Notes: generated by a model not told the origin, from the sequence alone. DNA of 42,781 nucleotides from Gemmataceae bacterium (GCA_019752375.1 JAIEMG010000076.1:1-42781), one strand, 5' to 3'; shown: positions 26,091 to 33,895, counted from the stretch's first letter. Made by a program: numbers and translations.

Positions 26091-27113
26091 TCAGTTCCCC
26101 ACCTTGAACAGTTGGCCGAAGTCGGCGCTGAAATAGGGGGCGTCCTGGCCCTGGGGCAGCGGTCCCGCCTGGGCGTTCAGGAGCACGTCCTCGAACTTGT
26201 TGCTGGTCCGCCGGAAGAACTGGTTCCAGGTGGAGTCCATGCGGCGCAGCATGATGAACTCGACGTCGCGGACCGGGTTGCCGCCCGGCGTGCTGCGCAG
26301 CTTCGACTTGACCGGCGGCCGGCACAGGAGCGTGCCCGGCGCGCAGCCGTCGAAGGCTGTCGCGTTCACGCGGCCGACGACTTGGGGCAGCGTCGTGTCG
26401 AAGAGGTCCTTGACCGCCTCGTCGTGGACCCAGTGCCAGAGGTAGCGGCGCTCCTCGATCTGCCGCTGCTTGGTAAGCGGCTCGGGGATGAGCTGGCCGC
26501 CCTGGGCCCACCGCAGCGCGTTGCCGGGCAGCGTGTAGGCTTCGTCGGTGAAGGCGCCGTCGGGGACGATCCAGCGGCCGAACTCGTAGGTCGGCGTGTC
26601 GCCGTCGTTCTGGACCTGTTTGCCCAGGTCGACGTCGTTCAGCACTGCCCACGGCGGCCGGCGGTAGATCACCTCGAAGATCGCCTTGCCGTCCAGGTTG
26701 TTGACGAAGTCCCTGAACGCGATGAGGCCGTCCGTCATCTGGTAGGCGCCGCGCGCGTCGGTTTCGCGACACTCCATCGCGTACAGGAACTTCTTCTTTG
26801 GATGCTGGTGGGGAAGCGTGCGGTTGAAGCAGCCGCGCGGCGCGCCGTTGCCAAAACCAACGTCGCCGAGCATGGCCGTCGGAAACAGATCTTCAAAGCT
26901 CCAGTCCGTCATCAGCAGGCGGACGATCTCGCCGGAGTCCTGGTCCCAGCGCGAGCGGTAGCCTGGCACCTCGTCGAACGGCACGACCTTGTTATTGACA
27001 AGGACCGCTCCGCGGCCAACCTGAACCAGCAGCTTCGCGATCTGGTCCGGCTGCAGGTTGTTGACGATCTTCCCGTCGAGGCCGGGAATCTGGTTGTTGA
27101 TGATGACGCCCAT
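26091..27113 (-). CDS. Distal tail protein of unknown family
   Basis: A 340-residue protein encoded just after the tape measure gene, where siphoviruses have distal tail and tail-tip genes. The sequence is mixed alpha/beta with many aromatic residues (TDWSFEDLFPT, ERRYLWHWVHDEAVKDLF). No enzymatic motif is visible. ATG 27113 (MGVIINNQIPGLDGK) is chosen over the upstream in-frame codons because those give a low-complexity Arg-rich stretch; the ribosome-binding site is weak. Confidence 0.6.
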   Translation of the reverse strand: MGVIINNQIPGLDGKIVNNLQPDQIAKLLVQVGRGAVLVNNKVVPFDEVPGYRSRWDQDSGEIVRLLMTDWSFEDLFPTAMLGDVGFGNGAPRGCFNRTLPHQHPKKKFLYAMECRETDARGAYQMTDGLIAFRDFVNNLDGKAIFEVIYRRPPWAVLNDVDLGKQVQNDGDTPTYEFGRWIVPDGAFTDEAYTLPGNALRWAQGGQLIPEPLTKQRQIEERRYLWHWVHDEAVKDLFDTTLPQVVGRVNATAFDGCAPGTLLCRPPVKSKLRSTPGGNPVRDVEFIMLRRMDSTWNQFFRRTSNKFEDVLLNAQAGPLPQGQDAPYFSADFGQLFKVGN

Positions 27114-27234
27114 GCCGCCCAAGGTAGCGGTTGCCCGGCCTCTGCGGCCAACCCGCGGCGCAGGCGCCTGCACCTCCCTCTTGACACGCGGGCTCCTGCG
27201 CATTCAGCTGGTGGCGACTCGTGGAGGGCTGCCC

Positions 27235-27756
27235 GTGAAGTTCCGCTTTGTCTGTCCAGCTTGTAGCGCCGGCATCCGTGCGATCGACGACCAGCGCGGC
27301 CAGTACGTGCGATGCCCAAAGTGCCGGGAGCCGCTGCGCGTGCCGGCGGCCGATGGCGAAAGCGCGGAGGTGGACCCTTTTGAAGGGGTCGAACAAGAAG
27401 AGCAGGCCGTCGAGGAGTCGCAAGAATTGGACGCGCCGCCGGTCCGCCTGGGGTTACAGCGAGAAGAGACGTTTTTGTCCGAGCGAGCTTCGCGGCCGGC
27501 CTACCTCAGCTACTCTCCGCGGAAATCGCCGGCCGCCGCTGCCTTACGATTCGGCATTTGGGGCGCTATCATTTCCGCTCCGGCGGCGATCCTCTCCAGC
27601 CAATTCTTTCCTGTTTTCGCCAACATGCTTGAGCGGGCCTTGGCGGATCCGTTCAGCCCTGCCAGGCTCAGCTTGATCCCGATCCACCTCTTCGCGTTTT
27701 CAACGGTCGGATTTCTTCTGGGCTGCGTGGTTGGCTACTTGCATGCGAGCAAGTAG
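27235..27756 (+). CDS. Zinc-ribbon membrane protein, rightward moron-like gene
   Basis: A 173-residue protein from GTG 27235, with GGAGG 7 nt upstream. The N-terminal zinc ribbon (FRFVCPACSAG, then YVRCPKCREPLRVP) is the short 'MJ0042-type' finger common in planctomycete proteins. An acidic linker follows (DPFEGVEQEEQAVEES), then two membrane helices (around ALRFGIWGAIISAPAAI and FAFSTVGFLLGCVVGYL). It stands alone against the leftward cluster, between the tape measure and distal tail genes, so it is probably a host-derived cargo gene. A TTGACA at 27181 could be its -35, but no good -10 follows. Confidence 0.7.
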   Translation: MKFRFVCPACSAGIRAIDDQRGQYVRCPKCREPLRVPAADGESAEVDPFEGVEQEEQAVEESQELDAPPVRLGLQREETFLSERASRPAYLSYSPRKSPAAAALRFGIWGAIISAPAAILSSQFFPVFANMLERALADPFSPARLSLIPIHLFAFSTVGFLLGCVVGYLHASK

Positions 27757-27759
27757 CGG

Positions 27760-28641
27760 TCAAGGGGGCCCGCCGACCGCTTGTCTTGGTGGAGGTTGCT
27801 TGGAAAGCACGCCCACACCCTCGGCCGTGTTCTTGGTGTTGTCAGCAATCTCTTTTTGGTAGTTGCGGTCAGGCTCCGTCTTGAGGGCGGCGGACTGAAT
27901 CCGCCGATAGGTGTCTTGGACTTGCTCGGTGCCGCCCCCGCCGCGCGGAGTCAGCGATCGGTGCCCCTTGGACGCCTTAAGGCCGATTGAGTCAAGGAAC
28001 CGGTCGACCTCGCGCATAATGCCGGTCAGCGCCTCAAGGACTGGCAGCACCAGCGAGCTGATGACCTGCGCAAACGCCTCGAACGCCTTGGCAATTCCGG
28101 AGCCAACGACGTTCGCAATACGGGCTAGGATCTCAAGCAGGATCTGGAACGGCGCCGTGAGGACCTGTACGACCGTGGAAAGTACCTCGAACGCCGCGGC
28201 CAGCACGGTCACGACGGGCACCACTACTGCCTGGACGACGCTGCCGATCACCTCCATCATGTTCACGAGCGGACCGACTGCCGCGGTCAAAAATTGCCCT
28301 ACCACGCTCGCCACCTTGGCCACGGCCGGTGCGATCTTCTCGATGACCTCGCCAACCTGCCGGGCAACCGGCATTAGCGCGACCAGGACTTCCCGCGCAA
28401 CGTCCATCACTGGCAGGAAGACGGAGCCGATCTCGCGCCCAAGCTCTCCGAACAGCGTTTGCAGGTTCGCGTACTCCTGGGAGTTGAGGGCTGCGGCGCC
28501 TGCCAGGCCTACAAGGGACGCAGTAACCGCCCCGGCCGGGCCGCCGATTGCGCCCAGGCTGGATTTGATGCCATCAAGCGCGCCCTTCACCGAGTCCACG
28601 CCCTTGGCGACAAATTCAACAAAAAGTGTTGCCAGGTTCAC
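27760..28641 (-). CDS. Tail tape measure protein (short)
   Basis: A 293-residue protein, almost all helical and rich in Ala/Val, with a long hydrophobic central region (GQFLTAAVGPLVNMMEVIGS, AVVVPVVTVLAAAFEVLS). This composition, and the position right after the G/G-T frameshift pair, are those of a siphovirus tape measure protein, which sets tail length and helps DNA entry. It starts at GTG 28641, three bases after the T frame ends. It is short for the family: at about 0.15 nm per residue it would give a tail near 44 nm. Confidence 0.75.
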   Translation of the reverse strand: MNLATLFVEFVAKGVDSVKGALDGIKSSLGAIGGPAGAVTASLVGLAGAAALNSQEYANLQTLFGELGREIGSVFLPVMDVAREVLVALMPVARQVGEVIEKIAPAVAKVASVVGQFLTAAVGPLVNMMEVIGSVVQAVVVPVVTVLAAAFEVLSTVVQVLTAPFQILLEILARIANVVGSGIAKAFEAFAQVISSLVLPVLEALTGIMREVDRFLDSIGLKASKGHRSLTPRGGGGTEQVQDTYRRIQSAALKTEPDRNYQKEIADNTKNTAEGVGVLSKQPPPRQAVGGPP

Positions 28642-28644
28642 GGG

Positions 28645-29405
28645 TCAAATCCTTTGGTAATTCCGCAACCGCTCGGCCGGGCCCATTGCCACCCAGCGCT
28701 CCAGCTCGACGATCATCTCGGCATCGTTGACAACCGGCATCCCGCTCGGGGCCCGCTTCTTTGGGTCTTCCAGGAACCACCAGACCTCGGCCAGCGTGAA
28801 CTCGCCGATCTCCCATGGCTTGATCGCGCCTTGAGATTTCTCGGCCAGCGATTTGTGAACCGCCCACCAGTTGATTCGCCCCGGCCGCAGCTCTACGCCG
28901 CCGGGGCCGGCGAGTTTCCCGACGGCGGCGACTTCCCGGCGGTGACAGCGAAGATCCGCTCGAGTTCCTTCTTTTCCACAGCCGTGGCGATATTGAAAGC
29001 CTCGTCGGCCGTGACGTTGGGGTGATGCTTGCGAAGCAGGAGTTGCAACAACTGCGCCGACCCGCGCGAGCTGTTCAACAGGCTTTGGAACTCGGGCGCC
29101 GTGAAGGCCAGGTAGCTGCACGCCTTCTCCATGGCGATTTTCGACAACCGCTCCTGCGCCTGGCGATTCACAAAGAGCCGCTTCTTCAGTTCCGGCTCGG
29201 GCATGTCCTTGCGTTGAAGCAGGTCGAACTCCGCAGCCGCCAGTTCGTCGACTTTCGCCTGGGCGACGTCGATTGGGTCGGGCAATTGCGTCTTCGCCCA
29301 GGCCGTGAAATCATCAAGCACGTTGACCGTCCAGCGTGCGAAGCGCCACGTCGTCCCGAGCGCCTGGGTCTCGGTTTCGCGACCGCGGTAGCTTGCGTCG
29401 TCCAT
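28645..29405 (-). CDS. Tail assembly chaperone G-T fusion made by -1 frameshift
   Basis: The frame ending at 28645 has no usable start codon after the end of gene G, but it is open upstream in the -1 frame. A shift at GGGAAAC (28914-28920) joins the first 164 residues of G to 89 residues (LAGPGGVELRPGRINWWAVH and onward to RLRNYQRI), a 253-residue product. In lambda and many other tailed phages G and G-T bind the tape measure protein and recruit the tube protein. Position directly before the tape measure gene agrees. Confidence 0.82.
28878..28907 (-). promoter_or_regulatory. Stem-loop stimulating the -1 frameshift
   Basis: GCCCCGGC (28900-28907) pairs perfectly with GCCGGGGC (28878-28885) across a 14-nt loop that contains the stop codon of G. 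It starts 6 nt after the slippery heptamer, the usual spacing for a frameshift-stimulating structure. Confidence 0.7.
28893..29405 (-). CDS. Tail assembly chaperone G
   Basis: A 170-residue helical protein (VLDDFTAWAKTQLPDPIDVA, FNIATAVEKKELERIF) located between the major tail protein and the tape measure protein, where gene G sits in lambda-like tail modules. It contains a zero-frame slippery sequence, TCG-GGA-AAC, 7 codons before its stop; ribosomes that do not shift make this short form. Sequence similarity to named G proteins is not obvious to me, so the call rests on order and on the frameshift. Confidence 0.75.
   Translation of the reverse strand: MDDASYRGRETETQALGTTWRFARWTVNVLDDFTAWAKTQLPDPIDVAQAKVDELAAAEFDLLQRKDMPEPELKKRLFVNRQAQERLSKIAMEKACSYLAFTAPEFQSLLNSSRGSAQLLQLLLRKHHPNVTADEAFNIATAVEKKELERIFAVTAGKSPPSGNSPAPAA
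28914..28920 (-). promoter_or_regulatory. Slippery heptamer GGGAAAC
   Basis: It is in the X-XXY-YYZ register relative to gene G (G GGA AAC). It differs by one base from lambda's GGGAAAG site. Both tRNAs can re-pair in the -1 frame (GGG AAA). Confidence 0.85.
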
Positions 29406-29428
29406 TGGCTTGCCAGCTCCTCAGTGAA

Positions 29429-29872
29429 TCAGAATGGGTAAGTGGTGGTGGCCACGACCTGGCCGGCCGCGTTGATTGCATCGCTCTTGACTTCGAACGT
29501 GTACGAAACGGCGCCGTTGACGACGGATTTGTATTTCACGTTCGCAACGATCACGTGCACGGACCACGGCGCCTGAGTGCCGGTCAGGACCGTGATCGTG
29601 CCCTTGACGCCGAACCGGACGCCCAGCCCCGCGAGGACGGCCTGGGCGTCGAACTTGGCCGTGATCGTGATGCCGGTCCGCTGGATCGCGGCGAGAAACG
29701 CTTGCTGGCCTCGGGTGCCGGTGTTGGTCACCTCGACCAGGTCGCCGTTGTCGTCGATGTCCCAGCCTTCGACGTTGATCGCCGTGGCATTCTGGATCTG
29801 GGCGCCTTGTGCGGCAGCGCCTGCGTCGGGGGCCCAGAAAATCCCCTTGTCCGCTCCCACTACAAACTGCAT
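29429..29872 (-). CDS. Major tail (tube) protein
   Basis: A 147-residue beta-rich protein (MQFVVGADKGIFWAPDAG; TGITITAKFDAQAVLAGLGV; VSYTFEVKSDAINAAGQVVA), of the size and character of siphovirus tail tube subunits, which form the hexameric rings of the tail. Its place between the tail-completion gene and G agrees. GGAGG lies 6 nt before ATG 29872. Confidence 0.7.
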   Translation of the reverse strand: MQFVVGADKGIFWAPDAGAAAQGAQIQNATAINVEGWDIDDNGDLVEVTNTGTRGQQAFLAAIQRTGITITAKFDAQAVLAGLGVRFGVKGTITVLTGTQAPWSVHVIVANVKYKSVVNGAVSYTFEVKSDAINAAGQVVATTTYPF

Positions 29873-29887
29873 GGCCTGCCTCCCTGC

Positions 29888-30445
29888 TTACTCCGGTCGC
29901 TGCGTCCATACTTCAAGCACGATGGTGCCAACCCACACGTCCTCACCGGCCTTCATGGCCTGATCCTGGCGCAAGTCGTCGCCTTCCTGCTGCAGACAGG
30001 TCAGAAACGGCGCCAGCGTCGGAAGCGGCTGACGGTTGAACACTTTTGCATTGCGCGCGTACGCCACAGCCGCGGCCACGTCGGGCTTGCGGCCGCGGAT
30101 CTCGATCGTCGCCAGCCGGAAGTCGATGTAGTCGCCGCCCGTCTGATGGTTTCCCTCGCGAGCCTTGGTCACGTCGACGCTCGCGTATGGCACCCTTCGA
30201 GCGATCGGGGCCTGCGTGGCCTGCGCGGTCGCGCTTGCCGGCGTACCAAATGTCGGACTTCCTGGTGTCGCCGGCTGTTGCTCGGCCGCTCCCGGCTGAT
30301 ACGACGACAACCGGCCGTTCTGGATGCCGCCGGGCACCAGCGGCTGCGTGCCCTGTGACAGGCGCGGATCCGCGTTCCACTTGGCGACAATCGCCTGGGC
30401 GACGTCATCGTCGGCACACGGCAGCGGCGGCGCGGCAGTCGCCAT
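29888..30445 (-). CDS. Tail terminator/head-tail joining type protein
   Basis: A 185-residue protein between the HK97-gp10-like gene and the tube gene, the usual place of the tail terminator. It has a Pro/Ala/Gln-rich linker (residues about 40-85, with PGSPTFGTPASATAQATQAP) inside a mixed alpha/beta domain (YIDFRLATIEIRGRKPDVAA). GGAGG lies 8 nt before ATG 30445. The function is inferred from position. Confidence 0.55.
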   Translation of the reverse strand: MATAAPPLPCADDDVAQAIVAKWNADPRLSQGTQPLVPGGIQNGRLSSYQPGAAEQQPATPGSPTFGTPASATAQATQAPIARRVPYASVDVTKAREGNHQTGGDYIDFRLATIEIRGRKPDVAAAVAYARNAKVFNRQPLPTLAPFLTCLQQEGDDLRQDQAMKAGEDVWVGTIVLEVWTQRPE

Positions 30446-30448
30446 TCA

Positions 30449-30823
30449 CTAACCTCCGATGATGGCGCGAAGCTGGCCGATGACCTTGTCGAGGGTCGCT
30501 TGCAACCAGGGCCGCGCGGCCATCCACTTCGTCCCGGTCTCCAGGAAGAGCCCGTAGAGGGCATTCGCTCCGATGCCGACCCGGCCCTTCATCTGGGCCT
30601 GGCCGAGCTCGTATTTCACGTTGGCCGCCAGGAAACCCGTCCGCTTGCGCGGCGGCTCGCCCGGCTGACTCGGCGTCCGGTACGGCCGCGGGTTGCTGAC
30701 GTTCAGGGCCGTCTGCACCGACTGCCAGAAGAACACCACGGCCCGGCGGATCCGATCCCAGCCCGAATCGACCACGACCTTGTAAGCGTCGTCGCCATGC
30801 CAGGAGCTGTTGACGTTCATCAT
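30449..30823 (-). CDS. HK97 gp10-like tail-completion protein
   Basis: A 124-residue protein whose C-terminal half (GIGANALYGLFLETGTKWMA, then ARPWLQATLDK) matches the characteristic pattern of HK97 gp10-like proteins: Y-..-E-GT- followed by A-RP-L. These join the tail to the head connector. ATG 30823 overlaps the upstream stop (ATGATG), and ATG 30820 is an equally good start. Confidence 0.78.
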   Translation of the reverse strand: MMNVNSSWHGDDAYKVVVDSGWDRIRRAVVFFWQSVQTALNVSNPRPYRTPSQPGEPPRKRTGFLAANVKYELGQAQMKGRVGIGANALYGLFLETGTKWMAARPWLQATLDKVIGQLRAIIGG

Positions 30824-31491
30824 GGGGCCAGCACGCATTCCAGGGCTGGAAGTTCGTCGATGCGTTCGCGGTTACGGTAGCCCTTGATCTCCAGGTATCC
30901 GCCCAGGGCCGCCGGCCAGGCCACTCGGTCCCGTGTCACGTCAACCGCGACGTCGCGGGACAGGAACACGTCGTAGCGCACGGCCGTGCCGCGGATCGCC
31001 CGCTCGTCAGCCAGCTCGCCGACCAGGGGCTGCATGCGGCAGGGCAGCGCCTGATAGAGCGGCTGCCAGGTCCGGACCTCGACGCCGGCGGCATCGAGCA
31101 CGCCGTAGGCCCGCTCGATCGTCACCAGGTCCTGGAGGTCGTACGCGACCACCAGGTTGCGGCAGGTCAGCTTCCAGGTCTGGTAGCCGTTCCGGTCCCG
31201 CCGCTGCCCCTGGGCGGTCAACACGGTCCACGGGCAGCGATCGCCGTCCTCGACGACGTCGGCCTCCTTGGGCGTGCCGATCGCCACGGACAGGAGCGCC
31301 GTGGGGAGCAGCCAGACGACGTCGCCGGCCTGATAGGCGCCGCCCGACGCCGTCATTTCCTTGAACGTGACCGGCCGCCGGCGGGCCACGGGGATGCCGT
31401 CGGCCATCTCGCCCGTCTTGCGCACCGATCGGTACGTCACCGGCTCGATCGAGTCCCAGCTCTTGTAGTCCTGGCTCAGGTCGAGCTGCAT
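30820..31491 (-). CDS. Head-tail connector-type protein
   Basis: A 223-residue protein (MQLDLSQDYKSWDSIEPVTY). The central part has WLLPTALLSVAIGTPKEADV and DRCPWTVLTAQGQRRDRNG, resembling the beta-rich head-closure proteins encoded just before gp10-like genes. It overlaps the 58-residue gene upstream by 16 bp and the gp10-like gene downstream. The call rests on position more than on motif. Confidence 0.55.
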   Translation of the reverse strand: MQLDLSQDYKSWDSIEPVTYRSVRKTGEMADGIPVARRRPVTFKEMTASGGAYQAGDVVWLLPTALLSVAIGTPKEADVVEDGDRCPWTVLTAQGQRRDRNGYQTWKLTCRNLVVAYDLQDLVTIERAYGVLDAAGVEVRTWQPLYQALPCRMQPLVGELADERAIRGTAVRYDVFLSRDVAVDVTRDRVAWPAALGGYLEIKGYRNRERIDELPALECVLAP

Positions 31492-31652
31492 GGCGGCGTC
31501 TCGCTCAGGCGCTTATACAGGGCCTCCAGCTCGGCGGGCTGCAGGATCAGCCGGCCCAGGCGCTGCTGTTCCTTGTGGACCTCGGCGACCGGCACCTTGC
31601 CGACCGCCTTGCCCTCGCCGTCGTGCACTGCCACCATGTGGGGCTCGGTCAT
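31476..31652 (-). CDS. 58-residue phage protein
   Basis: A small ORF (MTEPHMVAVHDGEGKAVGKV at the start; helical QPAELEALYKRLSET near the end). It fills the gap between its neighbours exactly: ATG 31652 overlaps the upstream stop as ATGA, and its stop lies 16 bp inside the next gene. Codon use is strongly GC3. No family recognised; probably a small structural or assembly protein. Confidence 0.6.
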   Translation of the reverse strand: MTEPHMVAVHDGEGKAVGKVPVAEVHKEQQRLGRLILQPAELEALYKRLSETPPCSST

Positions 31653-32071
31653 GCGTACACCTTGATCGTCGGGAACTGGAACACGATGCGGAACTTCTCG
31701 CCGCTGACCGGGGTGAACACGGCGTCCACCTGCATCCGGTTGCCACTGTTGGCGACCGGGATCGCAGCCGCCGGCAGGATCGCTTTCCAGTTGTACCCCC
31801 AGGCCGCGTCCTGGCCCAAGTTGACGGCGCTGTCCTTGGTCCAGCTCCCGTCCTGCTGCTGCAGGCTGTCATAGATCGTCGAGGCGACGGCGAACGTGCC
31901 GCTGCCCAGGTTGGCGGCCAGTGTCAGGTCGGTGACCGTGTAGGCGATCGACGCAACGCTGGCCTGGGTCATCAGGGCAAACGCCTGGCCGCGGATCCGG
32001 GCCATGAGCGCGACGCCGGCGTTGCCGGGCACGGCCTGGGCGGTCACCATCGCGTAGGGAGCTCGCGGCAT
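31649..32071 (-). CDS. Phage structural protein of unknown function
   Basis: A 140-residue protein (ATG 32071, or GTG 32074) with beta-rich segments (DLTLAANLGSGTFAVASTIY, RMQVDAVFTPVSGEKFRIVF). It lies among head-tail genes with stop/start contact on both sides, so it is part of the morphogenesis operon. No named family is recognised. Confidence 0.55.
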   Translation of the reverse strand: MPRAPYAMVTAQAVPGNAGVALMARIRGQAFALMTQASVASIAYTVTDLTLAANLGSGTFAVASTIYDSLQQQDGSWTKDSAVNLGQDAAWGYNWKAILPAAAIPVANSGNRMQVDAVFTPVSGEKFRIVFQFPTIKVYA

Positions 32072-32074
32072 CAC

Positions 32075-32347
32075 TCACTCCGCAGGTTCGTAGGTCGCTT
32101 CGAAGATGTCAGGCTTGCAGGGGTAGAACTCGCCCTTCACGCCCTTGATGATCCAGTCGCCCGGGGAGGCGTGCATAGCACCTTCGAGCGTCCCGATCGC
32201 GATGCCGCGCTCGGGCTTGGTCCTATGAACGCGATTGGCCACCGCCCCACTGTTGCCAAGCCATGCCAGGACATAATTGGCCGACTCCTTGGTGCCATCG
32301 AACCGCATCGCCTCGATCACCACCGGCTTTTTGCGAAACCGTGTCAT
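32075..32347 (-). CDS. Small conserved phage protein
   Basis: A 90-residue protein with the pattern MTRFRKKPVVIEAMRFDGT at the N-terminus and PGDWIIKGVKGEFYPCKPDI near the C-terminus. I recognise this as a widespread small phage/prophage family without an assigned function. GGAG 9 nt before ATG 32347 lies inside the end of the preceding gene. Confidence 0.75.
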   Translation of the reverse strand: MTRFRKKPVVIEAMRFDGTKESANYVLAWLGNSGAVANRVHRTKPERGIAIGTLEGAMHASPGDWIIKGVKGEFYPCKPDIFEATYEPAE

Positions 32348-32353
32348 TGCTCG

Positions 32354-33265
32354 CTACTCCATCACCACGTCGCCCTGCCAGGCACCGCCGGCGGCCACGG
32401 CCTGGCCGGCGACGACGTAGAAGGGGCCACTGACAATCACGCTGAACGCCTGGCCGGCAAACACGAAGTCACCCGCCACCCAGCGGCCCGGTACCGGCGT
32501 ATTTCTCCGCGGCATCGCCGGGGGCACGAACCAGGTCATGGTCGCCGAATCGGTCGCCGGCGGCCCGGTCGGCGACGCCGCTCCGCCCGCTGTCGCCGAT
32601 TGCAGGGCGGGGACCCACGCGCCCGATACGCCCGATCGCGGCGGCCGCACGACAGGCGCGACCCACGCGGCGAACATCGGCCCCTCGGGCGGCGCCACGA
32701 TCGTGGCGAGGACGGCGGGCCCGGACTCCTGGGCGCCGGCCTTGCCGCGCGACGGCCGCGGCTGGGTTGTCGGGACGAAGAGGGCCGCGAGCTGGGTCGC
32801 CGGCTCGAGCTGCAGTCCGGGCAAGTCGCCTGTCCAGGCCCGGCGCCCGGGCCAGGGCGCGGGGACCGGCCGCACGGCCGCCGGAGCGGCCCAGGGCATG
32901 TCGACGCGGTCGATCGACGTTCCGGGCGCCAGCAGCGGGCCCTGGCCATTCTCCACGCGGCCGGTCCGGCCCAGGCGCACGGGCCCGACCTGGGGGCCCA
33001 GCCACGCGAGCATCTGGTTGACGTCCTCGGTGTCCGGGAACTGGCGCAGGTCCGTGCCCAGCACGCGGCCCGGGCACGGCGGCCGCACGATGGCAGGACG
33101 GTCGGGGAGGAACAGGAAGTTGCTGGGAGCGGTGGGTCCGCCGGTGACCGGCGGCAGTCGCGTCGCCGCGTCGCCGGGCTCCAGGGCCCGTCGCGGCGAT
33201 GCTGCCGGCCGGGCCACGGCATCGGCTGCATCGATGTAGACGCCGGCGGAAACGAGGAAGCCCAT
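32354..33265 (-). CDS. Pro/Ala-rich phage protein with repeated Trp segments
   Basis: A 303-residue, low-complexity protein (MGFLVSAGVYIDAADAVARP at the start). Loosely repeated units contain PGRRAWTGDLPGLQL, FAAWVAPVVRPP, SGAWVPALQSA and PGRWVAGDFVFAGQ. It ends in a beta-rich segment (VIVSGPFYVVAGQAVAAGGA). It may be a head fibre or decoration protein, but no family is recognised. GGAGGG lies 8 nt before ATG 33265. Confidence 0.5.
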   Translation of the reverse strand: MGFLVSAGVYIDAADAVARPAASPRRALEPGDAATRLPPVTGGPTAPSNFLFLPDRPAIVRPPCPGRVLGTDLRQFPDTEDVNQMLAWLGPQVGPVRLGRTGRVENGQGPLLAPGTSIDRVDMPWAAPAAVRPVPAPWPGRRAWTGDLPGLQLEPATQLAALFVPTTQPRPSRGKAGAQESGPAVLATIVAPPEGPMFAAWVAPVVRPPRSGVSGAWVPALQSATAGGAASPTGPPATDSATMTWFVPPAMPRRNTPVPGRWVAGDFVFAGQAFSVIVSGPFYVVAGQAVAAGGAWQGDVVME

Positions 33266-33270
33266 CGGGT

Positions 33271-33576
33271 TTACCCTCCGGGCACTCCGGCCGGAACGGC
33301 GACGAGGATCGGCACGGTGCCCTCGGGGCGACCGGCCTCGATGTTCTCGATGTCGTGCATCCAGTGCCGCGGCCCGAGCCGCCGGCAGCCGGGCCGGCCG
33401 CAGACGAAGCCGTTGTAGCGCTGGCAGAAGCCGCGACCCTTCATGGCCTGGGGCTCCGCCTTCCACATGTAGCCGCACCAGACGCAGCGGACGACGTCGC
33501 ACGTCAGCACGCCCTTGTCGGTGCCGTGCGGCGTGAGGATGTGCGTGCCGCACTTGCTGTGCGCAGGCGCTTGCAC
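33271..33576 (-). CDS. Small Cys/His-rich zinc-ribbon-like phage protein
   Basis: A 101-residue protein from GTG 33576, with AGGAG 7 nt upstream. Cys pairs are LTCDVVRCVWCGYMWK in the first half and CQRYNGFVCGRPGCRRLG in the second, with several His residues between. This is a zinc-binding layout. The gene sits in the morphogenesis cluster next to a second Cys-rich gene. Function unknown. Confidence 0.55.
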   Translation of the reverse strand: MQAPAHSKCGTHILTPHGTDKGVLTCDVVRCVWCGYMWKAEPQAMKGRGFCQRYNGFVCGRPGCRRLGPRHWMHDIENIEAGRPEGTVPILVAVPAGVPGG

Positions 33577-33586
33577 TGGCGGTCTC

Positions 33587-33895
33587 CTACAGGAGCATGC
33601 GGCCGACGGCCTGGTGGTCGTGAGCGATCGTCATCACCGGTTGGCCGGCGTCGTCGACGACGGGCTTGCCGTTGCCGTCGATCCGGGGCGTCGTCTTGAG
33701 CCGCGCAGCGATTCGGGGCTGGTACTTCTTCAGGCAGTCGATGCAGCCCATGTAGGCGCCCGGTTCGATGGCCGCGCCGTTGGTGTCGGTCTCGGCGGCG
33801 ACGTCCTCGGGCGCCAGCCGGAAGACGCTCATCTCCTGGCCCTCGCGCGGGGGCAGCTTGCAGACGCCGCACTTGCGGGGAGCTTGGTCGGACAT
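33587..33895 (-). CDS. Small zinc-ribbon-like phage protein
   Basis: A 102-residue protein from ATG 33895 (MSDQAPRKCGVCKLPPREGQ), with CxxC pairs KCGVC and MGCIDC spaced about 45 residues apart, followed by a C-terminal part containing RIDGNGKPVVDDAGQPVM. A treble-clef or zinc-ribbon fold is likely. GAGGA lies 10 nt upstream. Function unknown. Confidence 0.55.
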   Translation of the reverse strand: MSDQAPRKCGVCKLPPREGQEMSVFRLAPEDVAAETDTNGAAIEPGAYMGCIDCLKKYQPRIAARLKTTPRIDGNGKPVVDDAGQPVMTIAHDHQAVGRMLL

